Below are positions 1 through 9,800 of a DNA stretch of 64,000 nucleotides, one piece after another. Each line of letters starts with the position of its first letter. The first letter of the stretch is position 1. The stretch comes from Pisaster brevispinus (taxonomy: Eukaryota; Echinodermata; Asteroidea; Forcipulatida; Asteriidae). Location of the stretch: assembly GCA_023634235.1 (NCBI GenBank), contig JAMKCF010000001.1, positions 18,262,758 through 18,326,757 on the forward strand, written 5' to 3'. Under the pieces are notes generated by a model. It saw nothing but the letters and a program-made list of their open reading frames with translations, had not been told where the DNA came from and did no database searches. Made by a program: the position numbers and the translations under genes.

Positions 1-610
1 AAAAAGTCAATAAAAGTAAACAAAGTTAAAGATGAAGTCCAGTCAATAAAAACAGCTAATAAAAACAAACAATACACTAAACCACTGATAAAATTTACAT
101 GTAGTTTCTCTATTGCAAGGTCAAAGTGCACAAATGTATCACAACTCACAAACTGTCACCTAAGTACTGAATTGTACATACATTTACAATGTGGAAATCT
201 GTACTGTTCAACAATGTTGTCATTTAACTCAAATGAACTCCATTTTAAACAATAAAGAATCTCAAATAAATCATCATTAATCATTCCTTCACTGCTCCTA
301 TAAACTTCAAAAAACAAGGACTAAGTTAAATGATTGTTAAAAACATAAGGGTAAGCAGTTTCAGAATAATCTAGAGAACTGTTAAGTTCAAAACTTAAGG
401 TAAACTCTTCGTCAAACTTTGTTCAGAAAGCATTTCGATCACTTAACTAATTTCTGGCGAGAAGGCACTTTTGTAAGGAAAGACAACTTTCAAGTGACAT
501 ACACTTCACCTTATTAATGAATGTAACTCAACAGTAGGAGGTCGCTGGTTGAAGGTGTTTACATACTGTCATGTGTCTGGGGGTGTGGGGGGAGGGGAAT
601 TATAATGAAT
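1..610. other. AT-rich non-coding sequence
   Basis: No convincing coding region, RNA gene or repeat was seen. It lies downstream of the minus-strand MADF gene, so part of it may be that gene's 3' untranslated region. Confidence 0.5.
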
Positions 611-833
611 TTACTCTCTGTGTTTCAGATGAGGAATAAGAAACCCCAGTATGTCCGCATACTTATACTTCTTAAGAGATGATGCACTGTCTCCGCTCTT
701 TTTGGCCGCCTTCTTCTTTCGATACGTGTGAAATGCATCCCTGATGTTGGTCCATCTCTTACGTGCTGCCTCCCCTGCAAATTGAAAAGAAGAACAATTT
801 ATTGAATAATGTGATTTGCAACTGGCGACTCCA

Positions 834-1298
834 AAGAGGGCAGTTATCTATCCCACCTCCAAAACCCCTCCCTGGTGCCCCTGGACTTGTGGCAGTGTGC
901 CTCACGTGATAGTTGGGGATGAAGCATTCCCACTGAAACAATACCTCATGAGACCATTCCCTGGTCAAGAGTTGGATGACAACAAGCATATTTTCAATAA
1001 CCAGCTTTCAAGAGCACGCCGAGTAGATGAAAATGCATTTGGCATTTTGGCAGCAAAATGGTGCATTTACCAGAGAAGGGTTCAACTTTGTCCACAAACC
1101 GTGGATAAAGTTGTAAAGGCTACATGTGTTCTACATAACTTCATCAAGCACACATCTGTCAATGCACCCAGCAACATAACAACTCATCCTCCAGAAGTGG
1201 GAAAAGATCACCATGGGCCTGTTTGTGACCTTCAGCATACAGGGAACCATGCCTCCCAAGAAGCATACGATGTGAGGAACACGGCACACCTTCACTAA
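834..1298 (+). pseudogene. PIF/Harbinger transposase, C-terminal fragment (DDE_Tnp_4 / HARBI1-like)
   Basis: The fragment encodes the last part of a Harbinger DDE nuclease. Visible motifs are VGDEAFPL (the second catalytic Asp block), YLMRPFPG, IFNNQLSRARR and VDENAFGILAAKW (which holds the catalytic Glu), followed by VVKATCVLHNFIKH, the usual end of the domain. Just upstream, at about 840-890, another frame reads PPPKPLPG, the segment expected before VGDEAF, so the frame shifts near 890-900. The N-terminal helix-turn-helix and the first catalytic Asp were not found, so this is a 5'-truncated, inactive copy. It lies in antisense inside the intron of the MADF gene, which is notable because Harbinger elements normally carry one transposase gene and one Myb/MADF-like gene. 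Confidence 0.7.
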
Positions 1299-2415
1299 AG
1301 TATGTGATGTTGCCAGCTGGTGGGGTAACATGGCAGAGAAATGCCTGTTTTTGCAAAGTAGAACATGTATCCTGGCACAATAATGCTAGCAAGTGATGTC
1401 AATCCAATGACTAGCTCTGATAGCACTTTGTGTTGTAGCTTATACGAGAATTTATCCCCCGACCTAGAGTAGACCAGGTCAGATGCTTAATAAAGGCCTG
1501 TTGAACCATGGGGTTGAACATTCAAGGTGCCAACAATTTTCCACAGTACATTTTTAATATCCATATGGCGAGAGTGGCCCTTGAGCCTTGAAATAACATG
1601 TATTGTAAGTCTACTTCTTAAGTCACTTTCACATTACTCCATCTTAAAGTTGACGCCCAAGTACAAGTAGCACACTTGTAGACTTTATTTTTATACAGTT
1701 CAATAACTATGTCATGAGTACTGTTTTAATGCTACATATAGATGGTGAGATTCTTCTTGGCAAACACCTTTTCTAAACAAAACCTGATATCAAATCAATG
1801 TGCAAAGTCTAACTCAAAATGGGGCACTCATCATGCTCATAAAAATGTCATCATTAAAATGTCCACAATCCCATAAAAAAAGACCAGGCAGGTTGGTTTA
1901 TAAATTTTGTTTTGTCAAGAATTCCAATAAATAATGTTGAGCATTTTATTTGATTTATAAAATTACTCGTATAACACAATTAACAGTTATCTGTGTAAAA
2001 AAAATGCGGGTGAATTTTGGGTGTGCACAACTTTCGATTTGTTTTTACATGTAAAACATTGTGGAATGTCAAACACTGTATTCAAATTATATTATAGGCC
2101 TCATCTTTTCAAGGCGTAATCATGGAGGCTACCTCCATCATTCATGGTCATGATCATGATGGTGTACATGTAAATACTGAGAGGTAGACCACAAATGCAG
2201 TGTAATACCAATGACAACGCTATAGTGACTTGTACTGACTGCATCAAATTTAACGTCTCTTGTCTGCTGCTGGCTCCAGTCCAGCCAGACAGTCCATGTT
2301 TTTGCTGTTGACATTGTACGTACATTACTACATGTATGTATGTATGTAACGAACGAATTCAATTTGAATTAGCCTAGAGAAGTTTTACTTTTGTAAAATT
2401 GTTACACTTACCATA
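1299..2415. other. Intronic non-coding sequence
   Basis: AT-rich sequence inside the MADF gene intron. No conserved protein or RNA gene was recognised. Short ORFs on the minus strand at 2101-2362 have no recognisable similarity. Confidence 0.4.
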
Positions 2416-2550
2416 GTTTCCCTCCACCAACAGTTACAGACGTTATTATGTGAACTTGAGCCATACTTTGTATCTACATTTTCAACAGTACCACTACTAG
2501 TTGTAGTACACAAAATATGGCTCAAGTTCACGTAACGTCCGAGAGGAAAT
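2416..2550. repeat. Hairpin / foldback (MITE-like) element
   Basis: Two arms of about 30 bp are inverted: left 2440-2471 and right 2510-2538 share GTGAACTTGAGCCATA followed by (C/T)TTTGT, and outward ACGTTA. The loop contains a smaller imperfect palindrome around ACTACTAGTTGTAGT. The outer flanks (TTTCCCTCC on the left, the complement of TTTCCTCTC on the right) suggest the inverted repeat may extend further. It fits a small foldback MITE. A hairpin RNA precursor is possible but unsupported. Confidence 0.55.
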
Positions 2551-3119
2551 TATAAACATAAACCGCCTTGTGGTGTGCTGCCATCTTTGTTTTGAGCCAC
2601 CAAGCGGCGGCCGTGGCCAACGTTTAATATGTTGCTGTCTGAGTGGCTTTCGTCACTTTTAGTTTTAGATGCTTTCTACTTCTAGGGCTCTTAGTCTTAC
2701 GATACAATTACTACCTTTCATTAAGAAATTAAAATTAGGACTATTCACATAACTTGTATTAATGTGTCCTATTACTTTAGGCCTATTGGGATGAAGGACA
2801 GATAAAAAACACGCAGGCTCGGAGAAGGCTGCATCTCTGGTATTATTACTAGGCTAGGCCTATACACTGCACTGCTGAGTGCCGCGGGCGGCGGGTTTGG
2901 CGTCGCCTAAACTGCTAAATAAATTCTTAATGTTAACCAAACATGCTTACCACTTCATTGAATTCTTTCCCCTATCTCCTTCCAAATGTCGAGCTTCTTT
3001 CGAATATCTTTGAAGGCCTCGCTCGATTTATTATACAGAATTTCGTTCTTTTCTACTTCTAAAAAAAATGAGTTTTTCGTCGTCCATTTAAATTTTATTT
3101 TTTGGTAGAAGTTGCCAGG

Positions 3120-3226
3120 CGCATGACGTAATCCAAGAGTTTGACTCTGATTGGTCAGTGGAAAATATCAGACCTTTCTTGCCTAAAAAAATCGCGGCCC
3201 GATTGGTCGGAACGATACGTATCGTT
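3120..3226 (-). promoter_or_regulatory. Probable promoter of the minus-strand MADF gene: CCAAT boxes
   Basis: Read on the minus strand, two CCAAT boxes in a GACCAATC context lie at 3154-3150 and 3206-3202, 65-120 bp upstream of the exon 1 ATG at 3087. A CRE-like TGACGTAA lies at about 3124-3131, and a perfect 16-bp palindrome AACGATACGTATCGTT at 3211-3226. Orientation and spacing fit a promoter. No TATA box was seen. Confidence 0.35.
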
Positions 3227-3484
3227 TCGCTCCTTCGTTCACGTTATCGCATGCTGTGTGACTTGTACCATAATTGATAACGCGGGGGAGCGATTTATTT
3301 TCCCGTTCTCGTTCTCGTCCTCGTTCTCGTTATCGAGGCCTGTGTGACCGGGCCAAACCCTTCGTTTTGCCACCTCGGGTGGTACCGATATCTGGTCTGG
3401 CTCATAGACTGTATAGTCTCCATTTGCCTTATGTACACCAAACCAAACCTAGTGAGGCCCTTTCCTTACTTACTGAGAGACAAT

Positions 3485-3932
3485 GTTAAACTCCCTGCCC
3501 CAGTTCGAAGTCGACATTTAACACCAATTCCGAGGGCACTGGAGGTTTTGAACCACACTGATGAAAAACTGAATTTTGCCTTCTTAATCCGAGGTCAGTT
3601 AAGAATAAATCACTTGCTATCTCTGATTACATCACATCAAATGATTTTGACATCATCACCCTGACAGAGACTTGGCACAGCAAGTCTGCCAATACTGCTT
3701 GTCTCTCAGTGAATTAGTCCCAAATAACTATGCCATAAAATCAGTTCCTAAACAAAGCAGGAGAAGCGGTGGTGGTGTGGCAGTCATTTTCAAGCAAAAT
3801 CTCTCAGTTGAAATTGTACAAGCAGAAATGGTGTTTTCACACACTTTGAGTTCATGGACTGCAAGGTAGGACATAACGGTGTTACGATGAGACTTATACT
3901 ATATAGTAGTTTACCGACCTCCAACATCTAAG
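3485..3932 (+). pseudogene. LINE endonuclease (EEP/APE-like), N-terminal part
   Basis: The reading starts with a linker (RHLTPIPRALEVLNHTDEKL), shifts frame near 3590, and continues NKSLAISDYITSNDFDIITL and TETWHS, which includes the conserved ETW block of apurinic-like endonucleases. SRRSGGGVAVIF and then VVYRPPTSK follow. All are standard EEP endonuclease motifs of jockey-clade LINEs. At least three frame changes and one in-frame stop are needed to follow the domain. Similarity stops abruptly after YRPPTSK near 3932, where unrelated DNA begins, and resumes near 4605. Confidence 0.65.
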
Positions 3933-4604
3933 GGACCTTGTCAAAACTAATCCCGGACAGCCATCGGACGGCACCGGTCCAGGACCAGGTTTCTCGTCCC
4001 ATGTTGAATTCCCTTGTAGTGATTACTTCATCGGATGGGCCATGGGATGAGTTCACAGTGACTGGCCTTCACCAGAGATGGTTTGTTTACAAACCACAGG
4101 GTCTTTAGATCGCTATCTACTGGAAAACCAGCAGGGGGTCTCCTAAGGGCAGGTTTTCGGTTTCACGGTTAGGCCTCAATGACCCTGAGTATTTTCTAAA
4201 GACAAAATGGTCATATCATAGATGATCATTTGATGCTTACATTCCATTTGTTTAATTATTAACTGTTAACCTAAAAATTTAAGAATGGAGGAAGGGAACA
4301 CAAGCAACGGTTTACAAGAACTTGGCTAGTAATTTTGTCTATTTCAAAAAACAATGGGTTAAAAACTCCACCACACTATAGTGACCTCCAAACGGTCAGA
4401 CCAGACTCCTCCAAACCACAAGTTTGTTTATATTAGTGTTTAATCAGCCAGTGAAACCGCAGAGCACTCTGTGGGGTGCCTTGGGTACTGTGCATCGGAC
4501 GGGAGGATACTGTTCAGCGTGTGAAACATCACCTCATTGGAACTCCCATCCGATGGCCCGTCCAACAAAAAAGAGAATGGACTTAAGAACAGCGTATTCT
4601 TCCA
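3933..4604. mobile_element. About 660-bp insertion inside the LINE endonuclease
   Basis: This block has no similarity to the endonuclease that it splits. Both ends carry related inverted motifs: GGACAGCCATCGGACGG near 3956-3972, and the complement of GGACGGGCCATCGGATGG near 4547-4566. A further CATCGGATGGGCCAT lies near 4030. This suggests a non-autonomous DNA transposon with inverted subterminal repeats. Exact ends and a target-site duplication were not resolved. Confidence 0.4.
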
Positions 4605-5450
4605 AGAATGGCACTATTTTTGGAGCAGTTAGTTACCTTGCAAAACAATATTATCTTCATTGTCGGAGACCTTAATTTTCACTTAGACATCACTAATGAT
4701 CCTGACGGATGTAAGTTCATCGACAGCTTGCCTGCATGTGGGCTCAAGCAACATGTTCGCAGCCCTACCCACCAAAAGGGACATACCCTTGATGTTGTGA
4801 TCACCAGAGATGATGATAGTAGTAATGTGACGTTGGTGTATCTGACCCTGGACTCAGTGACTGTCATGGCAATCTATCAGGTGATCATTATTCTGTATCA
4901 TTTAATACCGAGCTAGTCAAGCCATGCCCGTGGAAACAAGTAACCTTCCAAAAATTTCGTGCAATAGACATTGACGTCCTAAAACAGAAAATCCGTGATT
5001 TAGATTTATCACGTGATCTCTCTGACGATGTAAACAGTACTGTCGGTCGATATAGCAGTCAATTGAAGGAAATTGTAGACTCTTTAGCACCTAAGGAATG
5101 TTCTCGTTTGATCAAGCTGAGACCCAATGCTCCATGGTTTACAGATAATCTGAGGGATGAAAAGCGGAAGAGGAGAAAGACTGGAGCGGACTTGGCGGAA
5201 CACTGGACTTGTAATACATCATCAGTTGTATAGGCAGCAGTGTGCTATAGTCAACAAACTATTGTTCAAAACCAAAACTTCGTACTATTCTGACAAAATC
5301 AATAGCTGTGGTCATGACCAGAAATCTATCCACAAAATCGCAAATCACCTTCTAGGAAGCACAAAAATGGCAATTTTTCCACAACTTGTTTTGAAGAATA
5401 AACTGGCTGAAAACTTTACCAAAAAATTCTTTACCAAAAAAATAGTCACT
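4605..5450 (+). pseudogene. LINE endonuclease C-terminal part and linker
   Basis: Similarity resumes with FLEQLVTLQNN and FIVGDLNFHLD, the conserved GDLNxH block. CGLKQHVRSPTHQKGHTLDV follows, and after a frame change SDCHG and SGDHYSV, which supplies the SDH motif that ends the endonuclease. The linker toward the reverse transcriptase follows (PWKQVTFQKFRAIDIDVLK, then NAPWFTDNLRDEKRKRR) with further frame changes near 5160-5240 and 5450. The catalytic blocks are recognisable, but the reading frame is broken. Confidence 0.6.
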
Positions 5451-5559
5451 ATAGGGTAAGGGATAAAATGTCCTGCAGTGCAACAACATCGATAAGTATA
5501 TCCCTCCTGATTTTGGTGTTGGTACAGATTTAAGGGACTTGAGGCCTGCATCGCAAGAG

Positions 5560-6578
5560 GAAATTAGCAAAATTATCAAGGAATCTCAGAGTAAGTCTTG
5601 TAACTGGACCCCATTCCCACGTGGCTTTTTTAAGGAGTGTCTGGATGAGCTGCTTCCTGTTGTCACATCTTTATCAATAAGTCACTTGTTAGCAGAGTTG
5701 TGCCCTTGGAATTGAAATGTACACATATCCGACCTGTTTTGAAATCAGCCAATCTGGACACTGAATCTCTCACCAACTACAGACCAGTCTCCAGAATGAA
5801 CAACTGTATCAGCGAGGTACGACAATGGCTGACATGCAACAAACTTAAGCTTAATGACAACAAGACTGAAATCATGTTCTTTACATCAAAGAACAGGCCC
5901 AAGTCAGTCAGCGGTCTGCTCATAACTGTTGGTGACGTTCAACTGCCACCTGCAAAATCGGTCCGGAATCTTGGTGTCATGTTTGACCAACACATGACCA
6001 TAGTCCAACATGTAAACACGGTCTGTCGCTCAGCATACATGCAATTAAGGAACATTGGCTTCATTCGTCGGTTTCTGACACCAGATGCTACCAAGTCCCG
6101 TATCCACTGTCTTGTGACTTCTAGGCTGGATTACTGTAATGGTCTTCTCTATGGATTACCCTCATCATTACTTAACAAGCTTCGGCGGGTGCAAAACAGA
6201 GCAGCTAGGATCCTAACCAGGACAAATCGCCGTGATCACATTACTCCTGTCCTAATGCAGCTCCATTGGTTACCAGTTAGACACCGTCTTGAGTATAAAG
6301 GTCTTGTTGAACACATTTAAGGCCTTGCATGGTTTTGTACCATGTTACCTCCAGGATATGGTTGCTGTATGCAAGCCAAAGAGATCACTGTACGTTCCAG
6401 CAATAGTATTACCCTTGTGGTACCGCGTACCAAAACAGTTGGTTATGGTGATAGACATTTCAGAAAATCTGCTACCACATTGTGGAATTCCCTCCCTTTA
6501 GAACTCAGGGAAATTAATACACTTGGTAAATTCCAAACATCTCTGAAGACTTACTTATTTAAAGCCAAATATTATTAA
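5560..6578 (+). pseudogene. LINE reverse transcriptase lacking its catalytic core
   Basis: The N-terminal fingers are present (CLDELLPVVTSL, IRPVLKSANLD, LTNYRPVS). At about 5790 the sequence jumps directly to the C-terminal part: EVRQWLTCNKLKLNDNKTEI, RNLGVMFDQHM, SRLDYCNGLLYGLP, RRVQNRAARILT and LHWLPVRHRLEYK. The palm segment with the catalytic DD motif is absent, probably deleted as one block of some 150-200 codons. Frameshifts near 5690, 6297 and 6375 follow. The protein ends FQTSLKTYLFKAKYY, the usual C-terminus of this LINE group. The copy cannot encode an active enzyme. Confidence 0.75.
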
Positions 6579-6883
6579 GGGGGTTCACTGTATTGTTTCT
6601 CTCCTGTGCGACTAAGCAGAGGGATCACACTGTTCACTGTTTACTTTCACTTGTTTGACTAAGTATTATTTTATAGATTTTGTTTTCTGTGTATTTGCAT
6701 TTTAATGATGGCTTTTTTACATAAAGGATTTAAATACAATTACAAATTTTTAATTTGATAATGTACTTTTTAATGTGTAACTAATTTCTTAAAAATATTG
6801 TGTAAAGCGCCTTAGAGCTTGTTTTACATGAATTCGGCGCTATATAAATACTGTATTAATATTATTATATTCTATTATTAGTT
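6579..6883 (+). other. LINE 3' untranslated region and tail
   Basis: AT-rich sequence ends in TGTAAAGCGCCTTAGAGC (from 6801) and GGCGCTATATAAATACTG (6836-6853), followed by ATT/TTA repeats. The GCGC-pairing tail and short microsatellite mark the 3' end of CR1/L2-like elements, where the element's reverse transcriptase recognises the RNA. Confidence 0.65.
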
Positions 6884-9800
6884 ACTTTAACTTGTTTTGT
6901 CTCATATTTTTACTAACAGAAAAATAAATAAATGCTCAATTAAAATTCAACAATAAAAGAATAATGATGTTTTACCAGAACATCGTATGCTGTCAGAAAA
7001 ACTGTGGGCAAACAAACAGTGTGTATGTCCACTACCTACAATAACAGGGCAAAGAAAAAGTGTGTATGTCCACTATCTACGATTACAGGGCAAACAAACA
7101 GTGTGTGTGTCCACTTCCTACAAATACAGGACAAACACACAGTTAGTTTGTCCACAACCTACAATTACGGGACAAACAAAAAGTATGTATGTTTCACTAC
7201 CAACAATTACGGGACGAACAAACAGTGTGTATATCCACTACCTACAACTACAGGAAAAACAAATAGTGTGTATGTCCACTACCTAAAAATACAGGGCAAA
7301 CAAAAAGTGTGTAACTACTGTACCTACAGTAACGGGACAAACAAACAGTATGTATATTTTACTATCGACATTTACGGGACGAACAAACAGTATGTATATT
7401 TCACTTCCGACAATTACAGGACGAACATACAGTGTGTATGTTTCACTACCGACAATTACAGGACGAACAAAAAGCATGTATATTTCACTACCGAAAATTA
7501 CGGGACAAACAACCAGTGTGTATGTCCACTACCAACAATTACGGGACAAACAAACAGTGTGTATGTCCACCACATACGATTATGGGACAAATAAACAGCG
7601 TGTATGTCCACTACTTACGATTACAATGCATATAAAAAGGGTGTATGTCCACTTCCTACAATAACGGGACGACAAAACAGTGTTTAAGTCCATAACACAC
7701 AGGGCAAACAAACAGTGTGTATATTTCACTACCGACAATAACGAGAAGAAAAAAACAGTATGTATGTCCGCTACAGACAATTACGGGACAAACAAACAGT
7801 GTGTATTTCCACTACCTAAAATTACGGGACAAACAATTAGTGTGTATAATATCCACTGCATGAAATTACGGGACGATCAAACAGTGTGTATTTCCATACC
7901 GTCACTTACGGGACGAACAAACAGTTTGTATGTCCACTACCGACAATTAAGGGACAAACAATTAGTGTATAGCCACTACCTATAATTACGGGACAAACAA
8001 ACAGTGTGTATGTCCACTACTTACAATTACGGGATAAAACAAACAGTGTGTTTTTTTCATTACATACACTTACGGGATAAACAATTAGTGTGTATATCCA
8101 TTACCTATAATAACGGGACGAACAAACAGTATGTATGTCCACTACCGACAATTAAGGGACAAAGAATGAGTGTATATAGCCACTACCTACAATTACGGGA
8201 CAAACAAACAGTGTGTATGTCCTCTACTTACAACTACAGGGCAAACAAACAGTGTTTATGTCAACCAATTACTATTATGGGACAAACAAACAGTATTTAT
8301 GTCCACTACCTACAATTACGGGACAAAAACAGTGTGTATGTCCACTACCTATAATTACAGGACAAATAAACAGTTTGTATGTCCACTTCCTACGATTACA
8401 GGACAAACAAACAGTTAGTTAGTCTACTTCCTACAATTACGGGACAAACAAACAGTGTGTATGTCCACTACTTACGATTACGGGACAAACAAACAGTGTG
8501 TATGTCCACTACTTACGATTACGGGACAAACAAACAGTGTGTTTGTCCACTACCTACAACTACGGGACAATAATCAGTGTGTATGTCCACTACCTATAAT
8601 TACAGGACAAATAAACAGTATTTATGTCCACTTCCTACGATTACAGGACAAACAAACAGTTAGTTAGTCTACTTCCTACAATTACGGGATAAACAAACAG
8701 TGTGTATGTCCACTATCTACGATTACGAGACAAACAAACAGTATACATGTCCACTACCTACAATTACGGGACAAACAAACAGTGTGTATGTCCACTACTT
8801 ACGATTACGGGACAAACAAACAGTATACACTACCTTAGATTACGGAACAAACAAAAGTATGTTTCAATACCGACAATTACGGGACGAACAAACAGTGTGT
8901 CAGTCCATAACCTACAACTACAGGGCAAACAAACAGTCTGTATGTACACTACCGACATTTACGGGACAAAGAATTAGTGTGTATAGCCACTACCTACAAT
9001 TAGGGGACAAACAAACAGTGTGTATGTCCACTACTTACAACTACAGGGCAAACAAACAGTGTGTATGTCAACCACTTACAATTACGGGACAAACAAAAAG
9101 TATGCATGTCCACTACTTACAATTACGGGACAAAAACCAGTGTGTATGTCCACTTCCTACGATTACAGGACAAACAAACAGTGTGTATATCCACTACCTA
9201 CAATTACGGGACAAACAATTAGTGGGTATAGTCACTACCTACAATTACGAGACAAACAACCAGTGTGTATGTCCACTACTTACAATTACGGGATAAAACA
9301 AACAGTGTGTCTGTCCACTAACCAACATTTACGGGTCAAACAAACAGTGTGTATGTCCACTAACCAACATTTACGGGTCAAACAAACAGCGTGTATGTCC
9401 AATGCCGACAATTACGGGACAAACAAACAGTGTGTATGTCCACTACCTACAATTACGGGACGAACAAACAGTGTGTATGCCCACCACCTGCAATTACAGT
9501 GCAAACAAACAGTCTGTATTCCCACTTGCTGTAAAATGGGGCAAACTAATAGTGGGTAACTACTGTACCTACAATTACGGGACAAACAAACAGTGTATAT
9601 GTCCACTACCTTCATTTACGGGTCCAACAAACAGCATGTGTGTCCACTACCTACAATTACTGGACAAACAAACAGTATACATGCCACTACCTAAAATTAA
9701 GGGACAAACAAAAAGTATGTTTGTTTCACTACCGACAATGACACGACAAACGAACGGTGAGTAAGTTCATTACCTACAACTACAGGGCAAACAAACAGTT

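Larger units (their letters stand above)
611..3087 (-). pseudogene. MADF-domain (Myb-like DNA-binding) gene, two exons, broken
   Basis: MADF domains bind DNA. They occur in host transcription factors and in the accessory protein of PIF/Harbinger transposons. Exon 1 (3087-2951) begins MDDEKLI and continues EVEKNEILYNKSSEAFKDIR and IWKEIGERIQ, the N-terminal half of a MADF domain. It ends at a canonical donor (GTAAGC, 2950-2945). Exon 2 (774-611) follows an acceptor (TTTGCAG) and encodes ARKRWTNIRDAFHTYRKKK then KYKYADILGFLIPHL and a stop, the second half of the domain. The exon phases agree across the junction. Two defects are visible: one extra base in a T/A homopolymer near 3061-3068 shifts the frame after KLIF, and an in-frame TGA lies just before the donor. 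The intron is about 2.2 kb and holds a transposase fragment in antisense. The total would be a short protein of roughly 100 residues. It may be a Harbinger accessory gene or a host gene with assembly indels. Confidence 0.6.
3344..6883 (+). mobile_element. Degenerate LINE (non-LTR retrotransposon), jockey/CR1/L2-like
   Basis: The order is endonuclease, reverse transcriptase remnant, C-terminal domain, 3' untranslated region, and a 3' tail with the GCGC...GGCGCTATATAAAT structure followed by an ATT-rich microsatellite. This is the typical layout of CR1/L2-like LINEs in animals. The element is inactive: it has many frameshifts, an insertion of about 660 bp in the endonuclease, and a deletion of the catalytic core of the reverse transcriptase. 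The true 5' end is unclear. Coding similarity starts near 3485, and the preceding 140 bp in the same frame may belong to it. Confidence 0.75.
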
